In this document: positions 32,636-44,410 of the stretch, piece by piece
Layout of the letters: each line of letters begins with the position of its first letter
Position numbering within the stretch: the stretch's first letter is position 1
Assembly: GCF_023898315.1 (NCBI RefSeq)
Contig: NC_064622.1
Location: 276,387,503-276,451,502, forward strand
Length of the DNA: 64,000 nt
Direction: 5' to 3'
Origin: Schistocerca nitens
Lineage: Eukaryota > Arthropoda > Insecta > Orthoptera > Acrididae
Position numbers and translations under genes: made by a program
The notes under the pieces: model-generated
Told to the model about the DNA's origin: nothing
The model's database searches: none
The model's input: only the letters and a program-made list of their open reading frames with translations

Positions 32636-33676
32636 TATGACATAACGGTGTGCGTCCAGAATCAGCGGCAGGCAAGCCTGAGCGAAGATAGGCGTTTCCG
32701 ACGTGCCCAGCGAGGTGACTTCAGACGTCGGTGTCGCTGGTCAGGGACTCCTAGGGATCCAGCCAGCGCAGACAGAAGGGAACGTAGAGCCAGCACGGCC
32801 GCTTTACTTCGCAGAGGGGTCATCACATTTGAAATTTAGTGCGGACGTCAATGCGAGATGCTTTTAATAGTTTCCACAATGAAACATTGTCTCACAATAG
32901 GGTAGAAATCCCATAGAGATTTTACGTGGGTAAAGTACACCAGTGGCAAAAAAGTCAATACAGTCACTGCGCGATAGCGATGGAAATGTTACCGATGATG
33001 GTGCCACTAAAGCCGAGTTACTAAATACAGTTTTGCGTAATTCCTTCGCGAAAGAAAACGAAGTAAATATTCTAGAATTCGAAACCAGAACAGCTGTTAG
33101 CATGAGTGACATAAAAGTAGATATCTTAGGTGTTGCGGTACAACTCAGATCACTTAAGAAAGGCAAGTCTTCCGGTCCAGATGGTATACCAATCAGATTC
33201 CTTTCAGAGTATGCAGACACAATAGCGCCTTTTTTAGCAATCATATACAACAGCTCACTAGACGAAAGGTCTGTTCCTAAAGACTGGAAAGTAGCACAGG
33301 TCCCACCAATATTCAAGAATGGAAATAGGAGTAACCCACTGAATTACAGACCCATATCACTGACCTCAATTTGCAGTAGGATTTTGGAGCATATGCTGTA
33401 CTCGAACATTATGAATCACCTTGAAGAAAATGACTTATTGAAACACAACCAACACGTATTCAGAAAATATCATTCTTGTGCAACACAGCTAGCTCTTTAT
33501 TACCATCAAGTAATGAGTGCTGTCGACAAGGAATCTCAGATCGATTCCATATTCCTAGATTTACAGAAGGCTTTTGATAACGTTCCTCACAAGCGACTAC
33601 TAATCAAATTGCGTGCATATGAAGTATCGTCTCAGTTCGTGATTTCCTCTCAGGGAGATCACCGTTCATAGTCATA

Positions 33677-33866
33677 AAATGGCTCTGAGCACTATGGGAC
33701 TCAACTGCTGAGGTCATTAGTCCCCTAGAACTTAGAACTAGTTAAACCTAACTAACCTAAGGACATCACAAACATCCATGCCCGAGGCAGGATTCGAACC
33801 TGCGACCGTAGCGGTCTTGCGGTGCCAGACTGCAGCGCCTTTAACCGCACGGCCACTTCGGCCGCC
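33677..33866 (-). mobile_element. SINE family A in the LINE
   Basis: TSD tcatagtcata at 33666-33676 and 33867-33877. The full tRNA-like head with B box is read on the minus strand. Confidence 0.95.
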
Positions 33867-34132
33867 TCATAGTCATAGACGGTAAACCATTGAGTAGAAC
33901 AGAAGTGATATCTGGCGTTCCGCAAGGTAGTGCCATAGGCCCTCTGCTGTTCCTGATTTACATAAATGCTCTAGGTGATAATCTGAGCAGCCCCCTTAGA
34001 TTCTTCGCGGATGACGCTGTAATTTACGGTATAGTAAAATCATCAGACGATCAATTCCAATTACAAAATAACCTAGAGAGAATTTATGTATGGTGCGAAA
34101 AGTGGCAATTGGCACTAAACAAAGAAAAGTGT

Positions 34133-34576
34133 TGTAAGGCGTATGCTTCGCCGGCGATGGGCGAAGCATGACAGAATCTCTGACTAGAGAGTAGTTTATT
34201 GTTAGTTGTTGCTTGTCGCGAGTCTGCGCTAGTCTGCGCGAGTCGACAGTAGTAGTCAGTTGGATACAGTAGTAGTCAGTCGACAGTATTAGTCGGTCGG
34301 CTTTAGTAGCGAGTGGACGGTTGTAATCTGCGGGAGTCGGCATGCGTCGGCGGTGTGCTCTGCTCGCGACTCTGGTCAGGACTCTGGAGGATGAGTATTG
34401 TTGTAGAAGGTAAAGAAGCAGCATTGCGCATATCTAATAATGTATGTTAATTGTAATTAATTTGTTCAAAAAAATGCCCCGGTAATAATTTTTTTTATAA
34501 AGTAACTCTTTTAAAGAAAAACATTCATTTCAATTCAAAGAACATTTCCAATGGATCGTCACTCCTTTCAAGAATC

Positions 34577-34650
<74 letters not shown>

Positions 34651-34997
34651 CCAGCTCTTTTAAAGAAAAGTATTCATTTCAATTTAAAGAATTTTTCCAA
34701 TGCATTATCATTGCTTCCAAGAATCCAAAAAAATATATAGGCCAGCATTGCACGAAGCTGTGTCGAAGAATGTATAATTAAGAGCAGATATAATTGCAGT
34801 TTTTATTGAGGTAAGAATTTTTGTTTTTTTATTCAGAATACAGGGCCGAAGGTCAGCGCTGCTGTCCTTATAAAATTTACCAGATATTATTATTTCTGTT
34901 AGGAGGTTACATTTCGTTCATGGTTCATTATTTAATTAATGTTATTGTGGGTTTATGGTCAATTTTCATCCCTTAATTTTTGTGTGGGGAGGTTACA
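34133..34997 (+). mobile_element. 865-bp solo LTR of an LTR retrotransposon
   Basis: The ends are tgtaagg...ggttaca, with TG..CA inside inverted tgtaa/ttaca. The 4-bp TSD gtgt lies at 34129-34132 and 34998-35001. The LINE reading frame continues across it. It has no coding sequence. An internal ~150-bp duplication (ctcttttaaagaaaa at about 34505 and 34655) flanks the AT tract. Probably Ty3/Gypsy by recalled similarity. Confidence 0.88.
34580..34648. repeat. (AT)n microsatellite
   Basis: An uninterrupted ta repeat of about 34 units inside the solo LTR, between its two internal duplicates. Confidence 0.97.
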
Positions 34998-35773
34998 GTG
35001 TGAGGTCATCTACATGGGTACTAAAAGAAATCCGATAAATTTTGGGTATACAATAAATCGCACAAATCTAAGGGCTGTCAATTCGACTAAATACCTAGAC
35101 ATTACAATTCCGAGCAACTTAAATTGGGAAGACCACAATATTGTGGGGAAGGCGAAACAAAGACTCGCTTTGTTGGCAGAACACTTAGAAGATGCGACGA
35201 ACCCACTAAAGAGACAGCCTACATTACACTTGTCCGCCCTCTGCTGGAATATTGCTGCGTTGTGTGAGACCCTTACCAGGTAGGATTGACGAAGGACATC
35301 GAAAAAGTGCAAAGAAGGCCAACTCCTTTCGTGTTATCGCGCAATAGGGGTGAGAGTGTCACTGATATGATACGCGAGTTGGGGTGGCAGTCACTGAAAC
35401 AAAGGCGGTTTTCTTTGCGGCGAGATCTATTTACATAATTTCAGTCACCAACTTTCTCTTCCGAATGCGAATTTTTTTTGTTGACACCCGCCTAAGTAGG
35501 GAGAAATGATCATCATAATAAAATAAGAGAAATCAGGGCTAGAACGGAAAGATTTAGGTGTTCCTTTTTCCCACGCTCCATTCTAGAGTGGAATGGTAGA
35601 GAAGTAGTATGAAAATGGTTCGATGAACCCTCTGCCAGGCATTTAAGTGTGCATTGCAGAGTAACCATGTAGATGTAGATGAAAAGTGAAGGTCTAAGAG
35701 TTCTTGTCTCTCTGACCATTGCCATATCAACACAGCTCGCATCATCAAAACTTCGCTGCATATTATTCATATT

Positions 35774-35878
35774 GTACATCTACATTTACACGATTATTCT
35801 GCAATTTGCAATTAAGTGTCTGGCAGGGTTCATCAAACCACTTACAAGTTATTTCTCTACCGTTCCACTCTGGAAGAA
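35774..35878 (-). mobile_element. 3' end of a second Jockey-like LINE copy
   Basis: tacatctacatttacacgat and the following ggcagggttcatcaaaccac are the inverted form of 35590-35675, giving tail-to-tail LINE ends with about 95 bp between. The SINE cuts it on the right. Confidence 0.82.
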
Positions 35879-36077
35879 AAATGGTTCAAATGGCTCTGAG
35901 CACTATGGGGCTTAACATCTGAGGCTATCAGTCCCCTAGACTTACAACTACTTAAACCTAACTAATCTAAGGACATCACACACATCCATGCCCGAGGCAG
36001 GATTCGAACCCGCTACCGTAGCGGTCTCGCTGTTCCAGACTGAAGCGCCTAGAACCGCTCGGCCACACCAGCCGGCT
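35879..36077 (-). mobile_element. SINE family A
   Basis: Full length, minus strand. The imperfect TSD is ctctggaagaa (35868-35878) against ctctcgaagag (36078-36088). Confidence 0.9.
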
Positions 36078-36088
36078 CTCTCGAAGAG

Positions 36089-37475
36089 AACAGTAGTTTC
36101 GTAGTCCGAAGGGCTAACGAATGCAGTGCTGTAATTTTCTTTTATGTTTTTAAGACTGACAAAATTGTTAGGTAAAATTTACACGAACGTCAATTCCTCA
36201 ATTTGTAAGAGCTCGACTAAGCCAGTAACATAATAAGGTCAGTCAATGTAGACCGAGAAAGGTCCAATGGAGAAATGATTCGTGCAGTCGCAAATATTTG
36301 TCATTGACAGAATGTTGGAAATCCTGACCGGTGGGGGCTGAGAGTGGGAGTGAGGATGCGTTGAAGGTCATTTTTGTACGTTTTTCTTAAGTAACTCGAA
36401 AACTGCGGTCTTTATTGGAAACGTATCTTGGTACAAAATTTCACTACGTTTTATTTAGTACAAGAAATTCCTATTAATTTTATCTCTAGGACTAATTGGT
36501 TGTGCTTAGCGAGTGAGGAAATATGAAAATGTCGTGTATGACCGATGAGGGCCACCTGTGGGACTGCGGGTGTAAATAAATGTTTTGATGTTCCCTGAGA
36601 ATATCATCTTTAGAACATACAGTAAAATTTTCCATTATTTCCCATCAAAAGAAACTGCAAAAGTGGCCGTCCCCACAATTTGTTCTTTTTGTACAGAAGA
36701 AATTGTGGATTTTTCAGCTTCTCAGGAATCACACATGGACAAAAGATGGCATATGAAAGCAACAGAAGTCCTCTCTATATCACACCTAAGACAAGAGAAC
36801 CAACCAATTTGATCTCCTGGTTTTGAGAAAGTGCATAACATTTACATTTTTACCCTGTACTCTAGGATAGTTGCAGTATCACAATTCTTCCTACATGTAT
36901 ACAAATCGTCACTAGAGTGAGGTCTATCCAGAACACAGGACCCTTAGTTGTTTCATTAACATAACCTGAAATATGACCCACAAAAACTGCATTTTTACAC
37001 ACAGCTTTTTCTAACATATGGCTACTGCACACTTTCATGCATAAACCGATTGCAACTGTAAAGATATGGTTAGTGTTTAATAAGAAATTACATTTACTCT
37101 GTATTTTACCCCAATGAGCACATTTTATCTCCAATATTCCTCAAACTGTCATGTTTCATATCAAACCTCTTTAAAATAACAATAAAATTGGGTTAGTATA
37201 ACAATACAATGAAAATCAATTTTTAACTTATGCAAGCTTCCAGAGCCAGACCAAGTACGTTATATTGTCAATAAAAATGGATTGTTATATTTCTAGTTAA
37301 GAGTCCAGCCATGTATCACGCTCCATGGCCAGTCCTCACTCTCAGCAGCCCTGATTACAATGCCTGAGCAGCTTCTCGATACTGCACATTCTCCTTGTCT
37401 TCTGACATTCCTGTTCTTAATATTAAGCAATGCTGAAGTTCGTGTAATGAGCAATATCCGCTGGATAGTGGACAA
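36089..37475. other. unassigned stretch
   Basis: Open frames at 36585-36812 (+) and 36862-37134 (-) have no motif I recognise and no flanking support. Candidate low-copy DNA, but nothing indicates an exon. Confidence 0.4.
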
Positions 37476-37487
37476 CTGGAAGCTAGG

Positions 37488-37687
37488 TTCAAATGGTTCA
37501 AGTGGCTCTGAGCACTATGGGACTTAACTGCTGTGGTCATCAGTCCCCTAGAACTTAGAACTACTTAAACCTAACTAACCTAAGGACATCACACACATCC
37601 ATGCCCGAGGCAGGATTCGAACTGTGACCATAGCGGTCATGCGGCTCCAAACTGTAGCGCCTAGAACCGCACGGCCACTTCGGCCGG
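37488..37687 (-). mobile_element. SINE family A
   Basis: TSD ctggaagctagg at 37476-37487 and 37688-37699. The B box has a small deletion (ttcgaactgtgacc). Confidence 0.95.
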
Positions 37688-37699
37688 CTGGAAGCTAGG

Positions 37700-38385
37700 G
37701 TTTTGGAGTGAAGTGACAAATTATTCTATACTCCATGGCGATCTGATGGCTGGATTCAGTTGGCGAAACCCTATGTTTACTTTACCTGCCATCATCTTAG
37801 TGCCAACAATGACATGCACAGGAGGCATGTCTTACAATATGCCAGTCCTCCTCGTTAACTTGTTCTCCCCTTATTGCACTTTAGAAAATGCTAAATGCGA
37901 CTCCATTAGGAGCAGCTGACTGTATACGTTATTAGATGTCATTTTTATCACCGTATTCCTCAATGTGGGCAGTAAATGTATGGAATTTGGAGGTATAGTA
38001 GAGGATGCAAGTAGACAAAATCCTGGCTGCACAGAGTGAGTCATAGCGTGTGTGAACCAGCAGTTAACTGCGTGAGACTCGCGTGTTATTGCAGTTGGAA
38101 AATTTAGTTGAAATTACTGAGATAGATTTTGGGAGGCTGGTATGACACAGTTTTGAACTTTATACAATTCGGTACGGAAGCGCAAGCTTCAGGCTTACTA
38201 AAAACCAGTGCGCAGTGACACACTCCTCTGAATTATTTGTGTGGTCTGAATTATGCGTGTGGCATGTAACGTCGAACTTAGCAGAACTTTCGCGCAGTTG
38301 CACCAGACTTAAGCAATTCAGTGTGAACAGTCGGAACTCTCAGCTTCACCTAACCAACATTTCCATCGTTCTTAAGCGCTTATAT
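37700..38385. other. unassigned stretch
   Basis: No ORF with a recognisable motif and no repeat signature seen. Confidence 0.4.
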
Positions 38386-38399
38386 GTTCAACAGTCGCC

Positions 38400-38590
38400 G
38401 GCCGGTGTGGCCGTGCGGTTCTAGGCGCTTCAATCTGGAACCACGTGACTGCTACGGTCGCAGGTTCGAATCCTGCCTCGGGCATGGATGTATGTGATGT
38501 CCTTAGGTTAGTTAGGTTTAAGTAGTTCTAAGTTTTAGGGGACTGATGACCACAGATGTTAAGTCCCATAGTGCTCAGAGCCATATTTTT
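38400..38590 (+). mobile_element. SINE family A
   Basis: Plus-strand copy with head gccggtgtggccgtgcgg. The 14-bp TSD gttc(a/g)acagtcgcc has one mismatch (38386-38399 and 38591-38604). Confidence 0.94.
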
Positions 38591-38604
38591 GTTCGACAGT
38601 CGCC

Positions 38605-38929
38605 AGCGATCACAGCCAAACAAGATCACACTCTACATGAACTTCACGATGAAAATTTTTTTCTTCTTTCCTGGGCTAAACCACTTGGCCACCGAGCTTC
38701 TCTTCTGATTATTGAAAGCTCGTTTTGTTGTTACAACAACACAAATTATCGAGACGCACTACGTGTTTTGATCTATTTACATTAAATGAAAACAAATTCA
38801 AAGGTTCGATACTTCATATTGGTGGCCAATGAACGTGAATAATAATGAAGACCACAGCGAGTGAATGTAAAAGCGTCAATAACAACGTAAACGCTAAAGC
38901 TATTTGTTGGAGGAAGAGGGAGGGTTACT
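38605..38929. other. unassigned stretch
   Basis: Short AT-rich gap between SINE and LTR. Nothing identified. Confidence 0.4.
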
Positions 38930-38934
38930 AAGAC

Positions 38935-39420
38935 TGTGGTGTCACCGCCAGACACCACACTTGCTAGGTGGTAGCTTAAATCGGCCGCGGTCCATTAGTA
39001 CATGTCGGACCCGCGTGTCGCCACTGTGTGATCGTAGACCGAGCGCCACCACACGGCAGGTCTAGAGAGACTGACTAGCACTCGCCCCAGTTGTACGGAC
39101 GACATTGCTAGCGACTACACGTACGAAGCCTTTCTCTCATTTGCCGAGAGACAGAATAGCCTTCAGCTAAGTTAATGGCTACGACCTAGCAAGGCGCCAT
39201 TTGTACCATTGCATGTATCTCAAGATAGTCTCACTTGTATCATCAAGAATGCTGTATACCAGAGGACGATATAAAAGTTAAGTGTTCTAGTAGCTACGTT
39301 CTTTTCTTTATCACATTCATTACGAATCCTGTTCCAGACTTCGCGCCAGTCGGCGTGTGTGTACGTGTGCCCTTTCGGCTACCCGTCACTGTGGACTGGC
39401 TGACTTGTCAGTCCACTACA
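38935..39420 (+). mobile_element. solo LTR, family L (486 bp)
   Basis: It begins tgtggtgtcaccgccagac and ends gtcagtccactaca. The 5-bp TSD aagac lies at 38930-38934 and 39421-39425. An inverted relative of 488 bp is at 52523-53010. No coding sequence lies next to either, so both arose by LTR-LTR recombination or were never full elements. Confidence 0.92.
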
Positions 39421-39425
39421 AAGAC

Positions 39426-39930
39426 CACAGCAACTCTCCTGTAAATCAATGTTCCGTACGACAACATCAAAGGTTTCTGAGTTCACCGTTGCGTCATATC
39501 GATCGATACAAGGATAGATAAAACCTGCTTTAGGTGCGATAACGTATGGTTAAGCATCTCTGGACTTAACACTGAGTTTTAAGGTTGTTTGTTTCTGAGC
39601 GCGCCCCAGTGAAGCGGTCGTTTATGTGGCGTCTACAGTGTTCGATGTCGTCAGTCATGAACACTCGGTCAGACGACGCAGTCCAAAGGTAACCGAGCGC
39701 ATACTGAACGCTCTGGTCGCGTGTCAGAAGAAAACGAAACAATAGTTCCCAAGTAGGGAATACCGTTCAAGATTGCAGTATCCATGAAAGTAGTGAAGTT
39801 TTAGTTGAATCTCGTGGCATCGTTTTGTTAGTATAAACCAGTAATATCTTTTGAAAAAGGGTATAATAAAGTGATGGTAACATCTCAATGCTTCTTCTCT
39901 GATGGGTCCGCAGCTCGTATAAGGTCATAA
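39426..39930. other. unassigned stretch
   Basis: No recognised feature between the solo LTR and the foldback element. Confidence 0.4.
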
Positions 39931-41712
39931 TATATCTTTATACTTTTGACAAAATTAGCTGCAAATTGTTTATTTATAGTTGATTACAGAAGCTCACGAC
40001 AAGCTTGGTTCGGCATATGTGCCATTATCAAGTGTTCCTGTTGATATAACATTTATATATCGTTTTATTCTACGTCTATGTAATACCACTATACGATTTT
40101 ATATTATACTTGCGCCTAGAAAATTTTTGGAAATTTTGTGTTAAAATCTTATGGGTCATTGGTCCCTAAGCGTACGCACTACTTAATCTAACTTAAAGTA
40201 ACTTATGCTAAGGACGACACACACACCCATGACCGAGGGAGGACTCGAACCTCCGACGGAGGAAGCCGTACGTCTAGACGGAGTGATGTCATTTATCTTG
40301 GAACGTAATTTCTTATATGTAGTATGTTGTTAACATAGGTCACGTATTTACTTTCTATAGAAGAATAATATTCTAATTTCGTATTATTTGACAGTTATAA
40401 AATTATATATCGTTCCAATGCTAATGTAATTGAACTATGAGATTTTATTTTATATTACACTTACGTCTAGTGACGTCCATAAAACATCTTAGAACGTAAG
40501 TTATTTTATGTACTGTACTGTTAGCATAAGTCACGTATTTTCTTTCTATAGATATTACGTGTTATTTTTTGACAGTCGTAAAACTATTATCGTTCCCATG
40601 ATGCTTTGTGTTTACAAGAAAATTATATCTTAAGTAGTCAGAGATATTTTTTGCCAGATATATTGTGCACTATGTAGATGTGCGATCTTAATGTGTGTAT
40701 TGTTTATCGCGTTGTGATCATCCTTTTTCTTTTTCTATTATGTCAGTATTTTTTTCAGATAACTTTTATGTTTGAGGTCCGACTATTCGTTTAGTATGCC
40801 ATTAGGATATCTATTTGTTTGTGCATAAATATCTGGTTCTTCCAGAATAATTATGGTTTGATCTTTGTTTCCTGTGATGAATTTTCAAATCATTTTCAAT
40901 TGAGTTCGCTCTATGATTTTCATTTTTTCATGTACGTAAAAACTTAACTGGTTGCTTTCGCACTCTTCCTTGCTAAAACGTCGTCCTGTTTGTTAGATTT
41001 AAAATCTGTTGCAGTTGCCGCGGGATATTTTGAATACATCTTTTCCCCGGTCTCAACTTTGTAAGTTATTAGCAGTCAGAAATACTTGTTATATTTTCGT
41101 ATTCCTTAACAATTTGTTTATTTTGCTTGATATGTTATCTATGTATAGTGTTGGTACATAAATCGATTTGGCTTTGGTTTCGTCATCTGTTTTCAATGTT
41201 ATATCTTTATGTATGTTGCTGCTTTAGGTTTAGTATGGTCTTTGTAGGTTTGAGTACTATATCTGTGTCGAAATTGTTTTTGTGCCGCGTATTATAGTAC
41301 TTCAATTTCATTATTTACTGCAATAAAAATATGAGTAAGATAAAATCTTACAGTACTATTACATCAGCATTGGAACGATCATATAATAGTATAACTGTCA
41401 AATAATACGAAATTTCACTATTATTCTTCTATATAAAGGAATTACGTGACCTATATTAACGACATACTACATATAAGAAATTTCATTCCAAGATGATTTA
41501 TGGACGTCACTCCATCTACACGTAAGTATAATATAAGACGAAATCTCATAGCGCTATTACATTGACCTAAAATGAAATGACGTACAAATGTAATGTCAAA
41601 GGAATACTTCATAATGGCACTTATGCCGAAAGAAGTTTGCCGTGCGCTTACGTAATCAACCAGAAATACACAATTTGCGGCAGATTTTGTCAAAAGTATA
41701 AAGAACATCGCA
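39930..41712. mobile_element. ~1.8-kb foldback element with long inverted arms
   Basis: The left arm (about 39930-40480) is the diverged inverse of the right arm (about 41333-41712). Shared words include tttatacttttgacaaaat, tgccattat, ttcttatatgtagtatgt, cgtattatttgacagtta and atcgttccaatgct. The left arm also carries a second tandem unit (40460-40600). The middle (40600-41330) is AT-rich with no ORF. A family B SINE lies in the left arm. The arms are perhaps 80-85% similar by eye. Confidence 0.82.
40135..40265 (-). mobile_element. SINE family B fragment in the foldback arm
   Basis: ggactcgaacctccgacgg (inverse B box) with cctaagcgtacgcactactt and gctaaggacgacacacac. The right arm lacks it at the matching place, so it inserted after the inverted structure formed. 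Confidence 0.8.
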
Positions 41713-43084
41713 ATCCATTGCACTTAACTGATTCCACCCAACCGATCCTCAAATTATACTAATGAAGAAATAATCGATATTCGACAAGAGCAATGTGGAA
41801 AGATTTTTCATAGAAAGGCACTTCACAAAATTTTACTGACTTATGGGTACTGAAATTATTTAATGAAGCAATATGTTTCGATGAACAAACCTCATCTTCA
41901 GGTTATACATAGTTCTTAAAGTTCTTTACTGTCTTGGTATGTATTCCTGAGGAAAAAGAGAATGTCAGCCTAAAATGAGGGAGTATTCACTTCATTTGTG
42001 CATCTGTTGTTCACATTAAAAAAAACGTTATCATTCGCTTTGTTCATGATATGGGTGTCTCCTTGTGGTGTCTACAGTTACCTCCACTGCTATGGCTCCT
42101 TGGATCTGTTCATAAACCTCTAATGACTACTTACAACACAATCAACTCAACTATCATGTTTGATTACGTGGGAATAATTGAACGACGCCACCTCGATGTA
42201 ATCCAGGACCGAAAGAAAGTCAGCATCAACACGTTTGATTCTTGTACAAGCCAAAGTTTTACCGTAATATACGTCGTTATAATTATGCTGTGTCTGCATG
42301 ACTACGTATAACGCAATGACGATAGCTGCGATCTTAGCTGAAATCTAGATATGCAATAAAGTACAGATATTACAAACGATGCTGATCTTTTTCTGTCCTC
42401 AACTCAGGTGTGTAGTAGAAAAAAGACAATAGTCAAAACAAAGCTGTTTAGATTTAGTTATGGATGTATCGATCCTCGTGTTATCTTTCATTTTCAGTGT
42501 CTTCCGCACATCTTATTGTCACGTCTGTGACAGTTTGATGTTAATAACAACCATAAAAAATTATTTTAAAGAATTGCAAATTTTATAATCTTCATTGTTA
42601 TAGGGTCTGAAGCTCCTAAAATACCGAAAAATTATTTATAACTTATTTTGTGATAATTACATATAATCGTAGGAGCAAGGACATTCATGGTTTGTATCCC
42701 GCCTGGGAGGCGGCGCGTGGGTAGGAACAGGAAAAGGTACTTATCTCTCGGTACTGCAGATACTGTTAAAGCACCTTTACTAGTGGATAAACAAATGCAA
42801 ACATATTACATAACTTGCAAGGTGGTGCGAAGTTGAAGCGAAGTGTCCTGGCTGTCTGCACCTGATGAAATGGGCTGAATCTGTAGCGATGCTCGTAGAG
42901 CTCTCCAGCGCCGGCTAGCGGGCGCTGTCTTCGGTGTCTGTCGCAGTGCCAACCTAAGCAGTGGCATCGTAGCTGTCGATACCACACATGGCATAATATA
43001 CAATTAAAGAAACGTCCATGAAATACTTGAAAATGGCCTAAGACCGAAATTGCACAATCGTACATGGCACCTCACGAAATCTTT
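41713..43084. other. unassigned stretch
   Basis: Overlapping frames at 42766-43065 have no known motif. atgtttcgatgaacaaacc... near 41872 resembles PLE-type end sequences, but not enough to call. Confidence 0.35.
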
Positions 43085-44410
43085 AAAAAAATTGCAAATT
43101 TATTGCCATTAGAACACAGATTCAAATATATCCTTAATCGTTACGTATATTCTGTTTTAACAGTATTTAGCTGGATGAAGAAATATGAGTTCTAGAAATC
43201 TGAAATTTCATTTAGATCCTCGTTTTCCCACTTTTGGTCATGGATGAATATTTCCATTTCTTCCAAGATGTCCATTCTCTAGCACTTCTCTAAAGTAAGC
43301 TCACTGGAGAAAAAATTGGTCACCCGCAGAGAAATCATTACAAGTGTCGCATCTAGGTGAAGCCACTCGCTGAGGATTTGATCTGGCAGTTCCACCAAAT
43401 TGCGGAGAAGCTGATGTGGTTTTGCTCGCTGTTCCATGTTCCACAGATTTTCTATGGGCTTTGTCAGGTGATTTTGCATGCCAGTCAGGACGTAATAGGG
43501 AGGGATAGTGCTCAGAAAACCAATCAGGTATTCTTTCCGCCCAATGAAGCTGTTGTCTTTCTGTGCCTGTGCCTGTGTGAGAAATGAGGGCAACGGCCTC
43601 TTGCAAAGTGACCGACTCATGTTCATTGCATGCAGTTTACATCGCAATATTCTCTCGTTAACAGGTTGGAATGGACTTCATACGCTGCCTGCAGCAATTC
43701 CGGTCGCGTTTGGAAGATATTTTGATTCAAAAGCCACGGAACGCGTCCCCATTAGTCAGAACCTTTTTCTAACCACAATTCTGACGTCTTGTTTTGTGAC
43801 CACGAGTATTTTACCACTGCTTGTAGATATGTTAACAATCCGCTGCGAAACAAAGCCAGCCGTCAAACACGATTGACTCCTTTTGCCACTCTGTCACGTC
43901 CTTACAGTTACCCATGTTTACGTGAAATGTCCGCTTGTAACTTAAATGTCTCACTGATCGCTACTGCTTTATGCTCACGTAGAGGCAATTGTCCAGTGAT
44001 TGAGCACGTGCCTGTAAAAGGTGTCAAGATTCATTTCTCCACGCACACAGGGGTGACTACTTTTTTGTCCGGTTACCTTCTGCAGTGCTTTAATATGATT
44101 TTCTATTGCAGCACTGTCAGTTTCGTCTGCATACTTCGCTAAAAGTTGATTTGTTAGCTGTATCAAGTCCGGAAGAATCCATATGTTCTATAAAAAGGAC
44201 TTTAAAATTTCTGTCCGTCTGGCCAGTGCAGTATTTGTTACAATGACTGTATATTACTCTATAAATTCCTAATTTGCTCAGTTTCTCAGCTGATGTGAAC
44301 ATCAGTTACGTCCTTAGTTGTTAGTGGTGATAAACGTGGTTCTGATGATTGTATTTTCAAGCAATTTGACTATTTCGTCTGAAACGACTCGTAAATAAGG
44401 TGTAATTATA
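43085..44410 (-). mobile_element. Penelope-like element remnant, copy C1
   Basis: 43085-43305 and about 44115-44410 align with 51478-52500 (for example gatgaagaaatatgagt, ggatgaatatttccat, ctcagtttctcag). The minus-strand frame 44302-44117 reads KLGIYRVIYSHCNKYCTGQTDRNFKV, the GIY-YIG endonuclease start with YIG altered to CTG. A decayed Tc1 lies between the parts, and another transposon starts at its TA (44409-44410). Confidence 0.78.
43308..44077 (-). mobile_element. decayed Tc1-like remnant inside PLE copy C1
   Basis: The minus-strand frames contain PDWHAKSPD and, shifted, KPIENLWNMEQRAK and SEWLHLD, a broken SPDLNPIENLW transposase C-terminus. The right end gtgactacttttttgtccgg looks TIR-like and the left end has a related ggagaaaaaattggtcacc. 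Approximate limits. Confidence 0.6.

Larger units (their letters stand above)
32943..35283 (+). pseudogene. Jockey-like reverse transcriptase, interrupted
   Basis: In order: KGKSSGPDGIPIRFLSEY, NYRPISLTSICSRILEHM, IDSIFLDLQKAFDNVPH (motif A), then the SINE; ISGVPQGSAIGPLLFLIYIN and LRFFADDAVIYG (catalytic ADD), then the solo LTR; then GTKRNPINFGYTI and NSTKYLDITIPSNLNWED. The frame is largely open between insertions, with stops and shifts downstream of 35283. Inactive. Confidence 0.88.
32839..35680 (+). mobile_element. Jockey-like LINE, 5'-truncated, twice interrupted
   Basis: The coding remnant runs 32839-33665, 33878-34132 and 35002-35290, followed by a 3' UTR ending in (gtagat)n at 35667-35680. 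A SINE (33677-33866) and a solo LTR (34133-34997) interrupt it with exact TSDs. The 3' tail of another copy, on the minus strand, starts 95 bp further on. Confidence 0.9.

Noticed and set aside
42766-43065. ORF pair with Cys/His-rich text
   Set aside because: Overlapping frames, no consistent zinc-finger spacing, and no supporting context.
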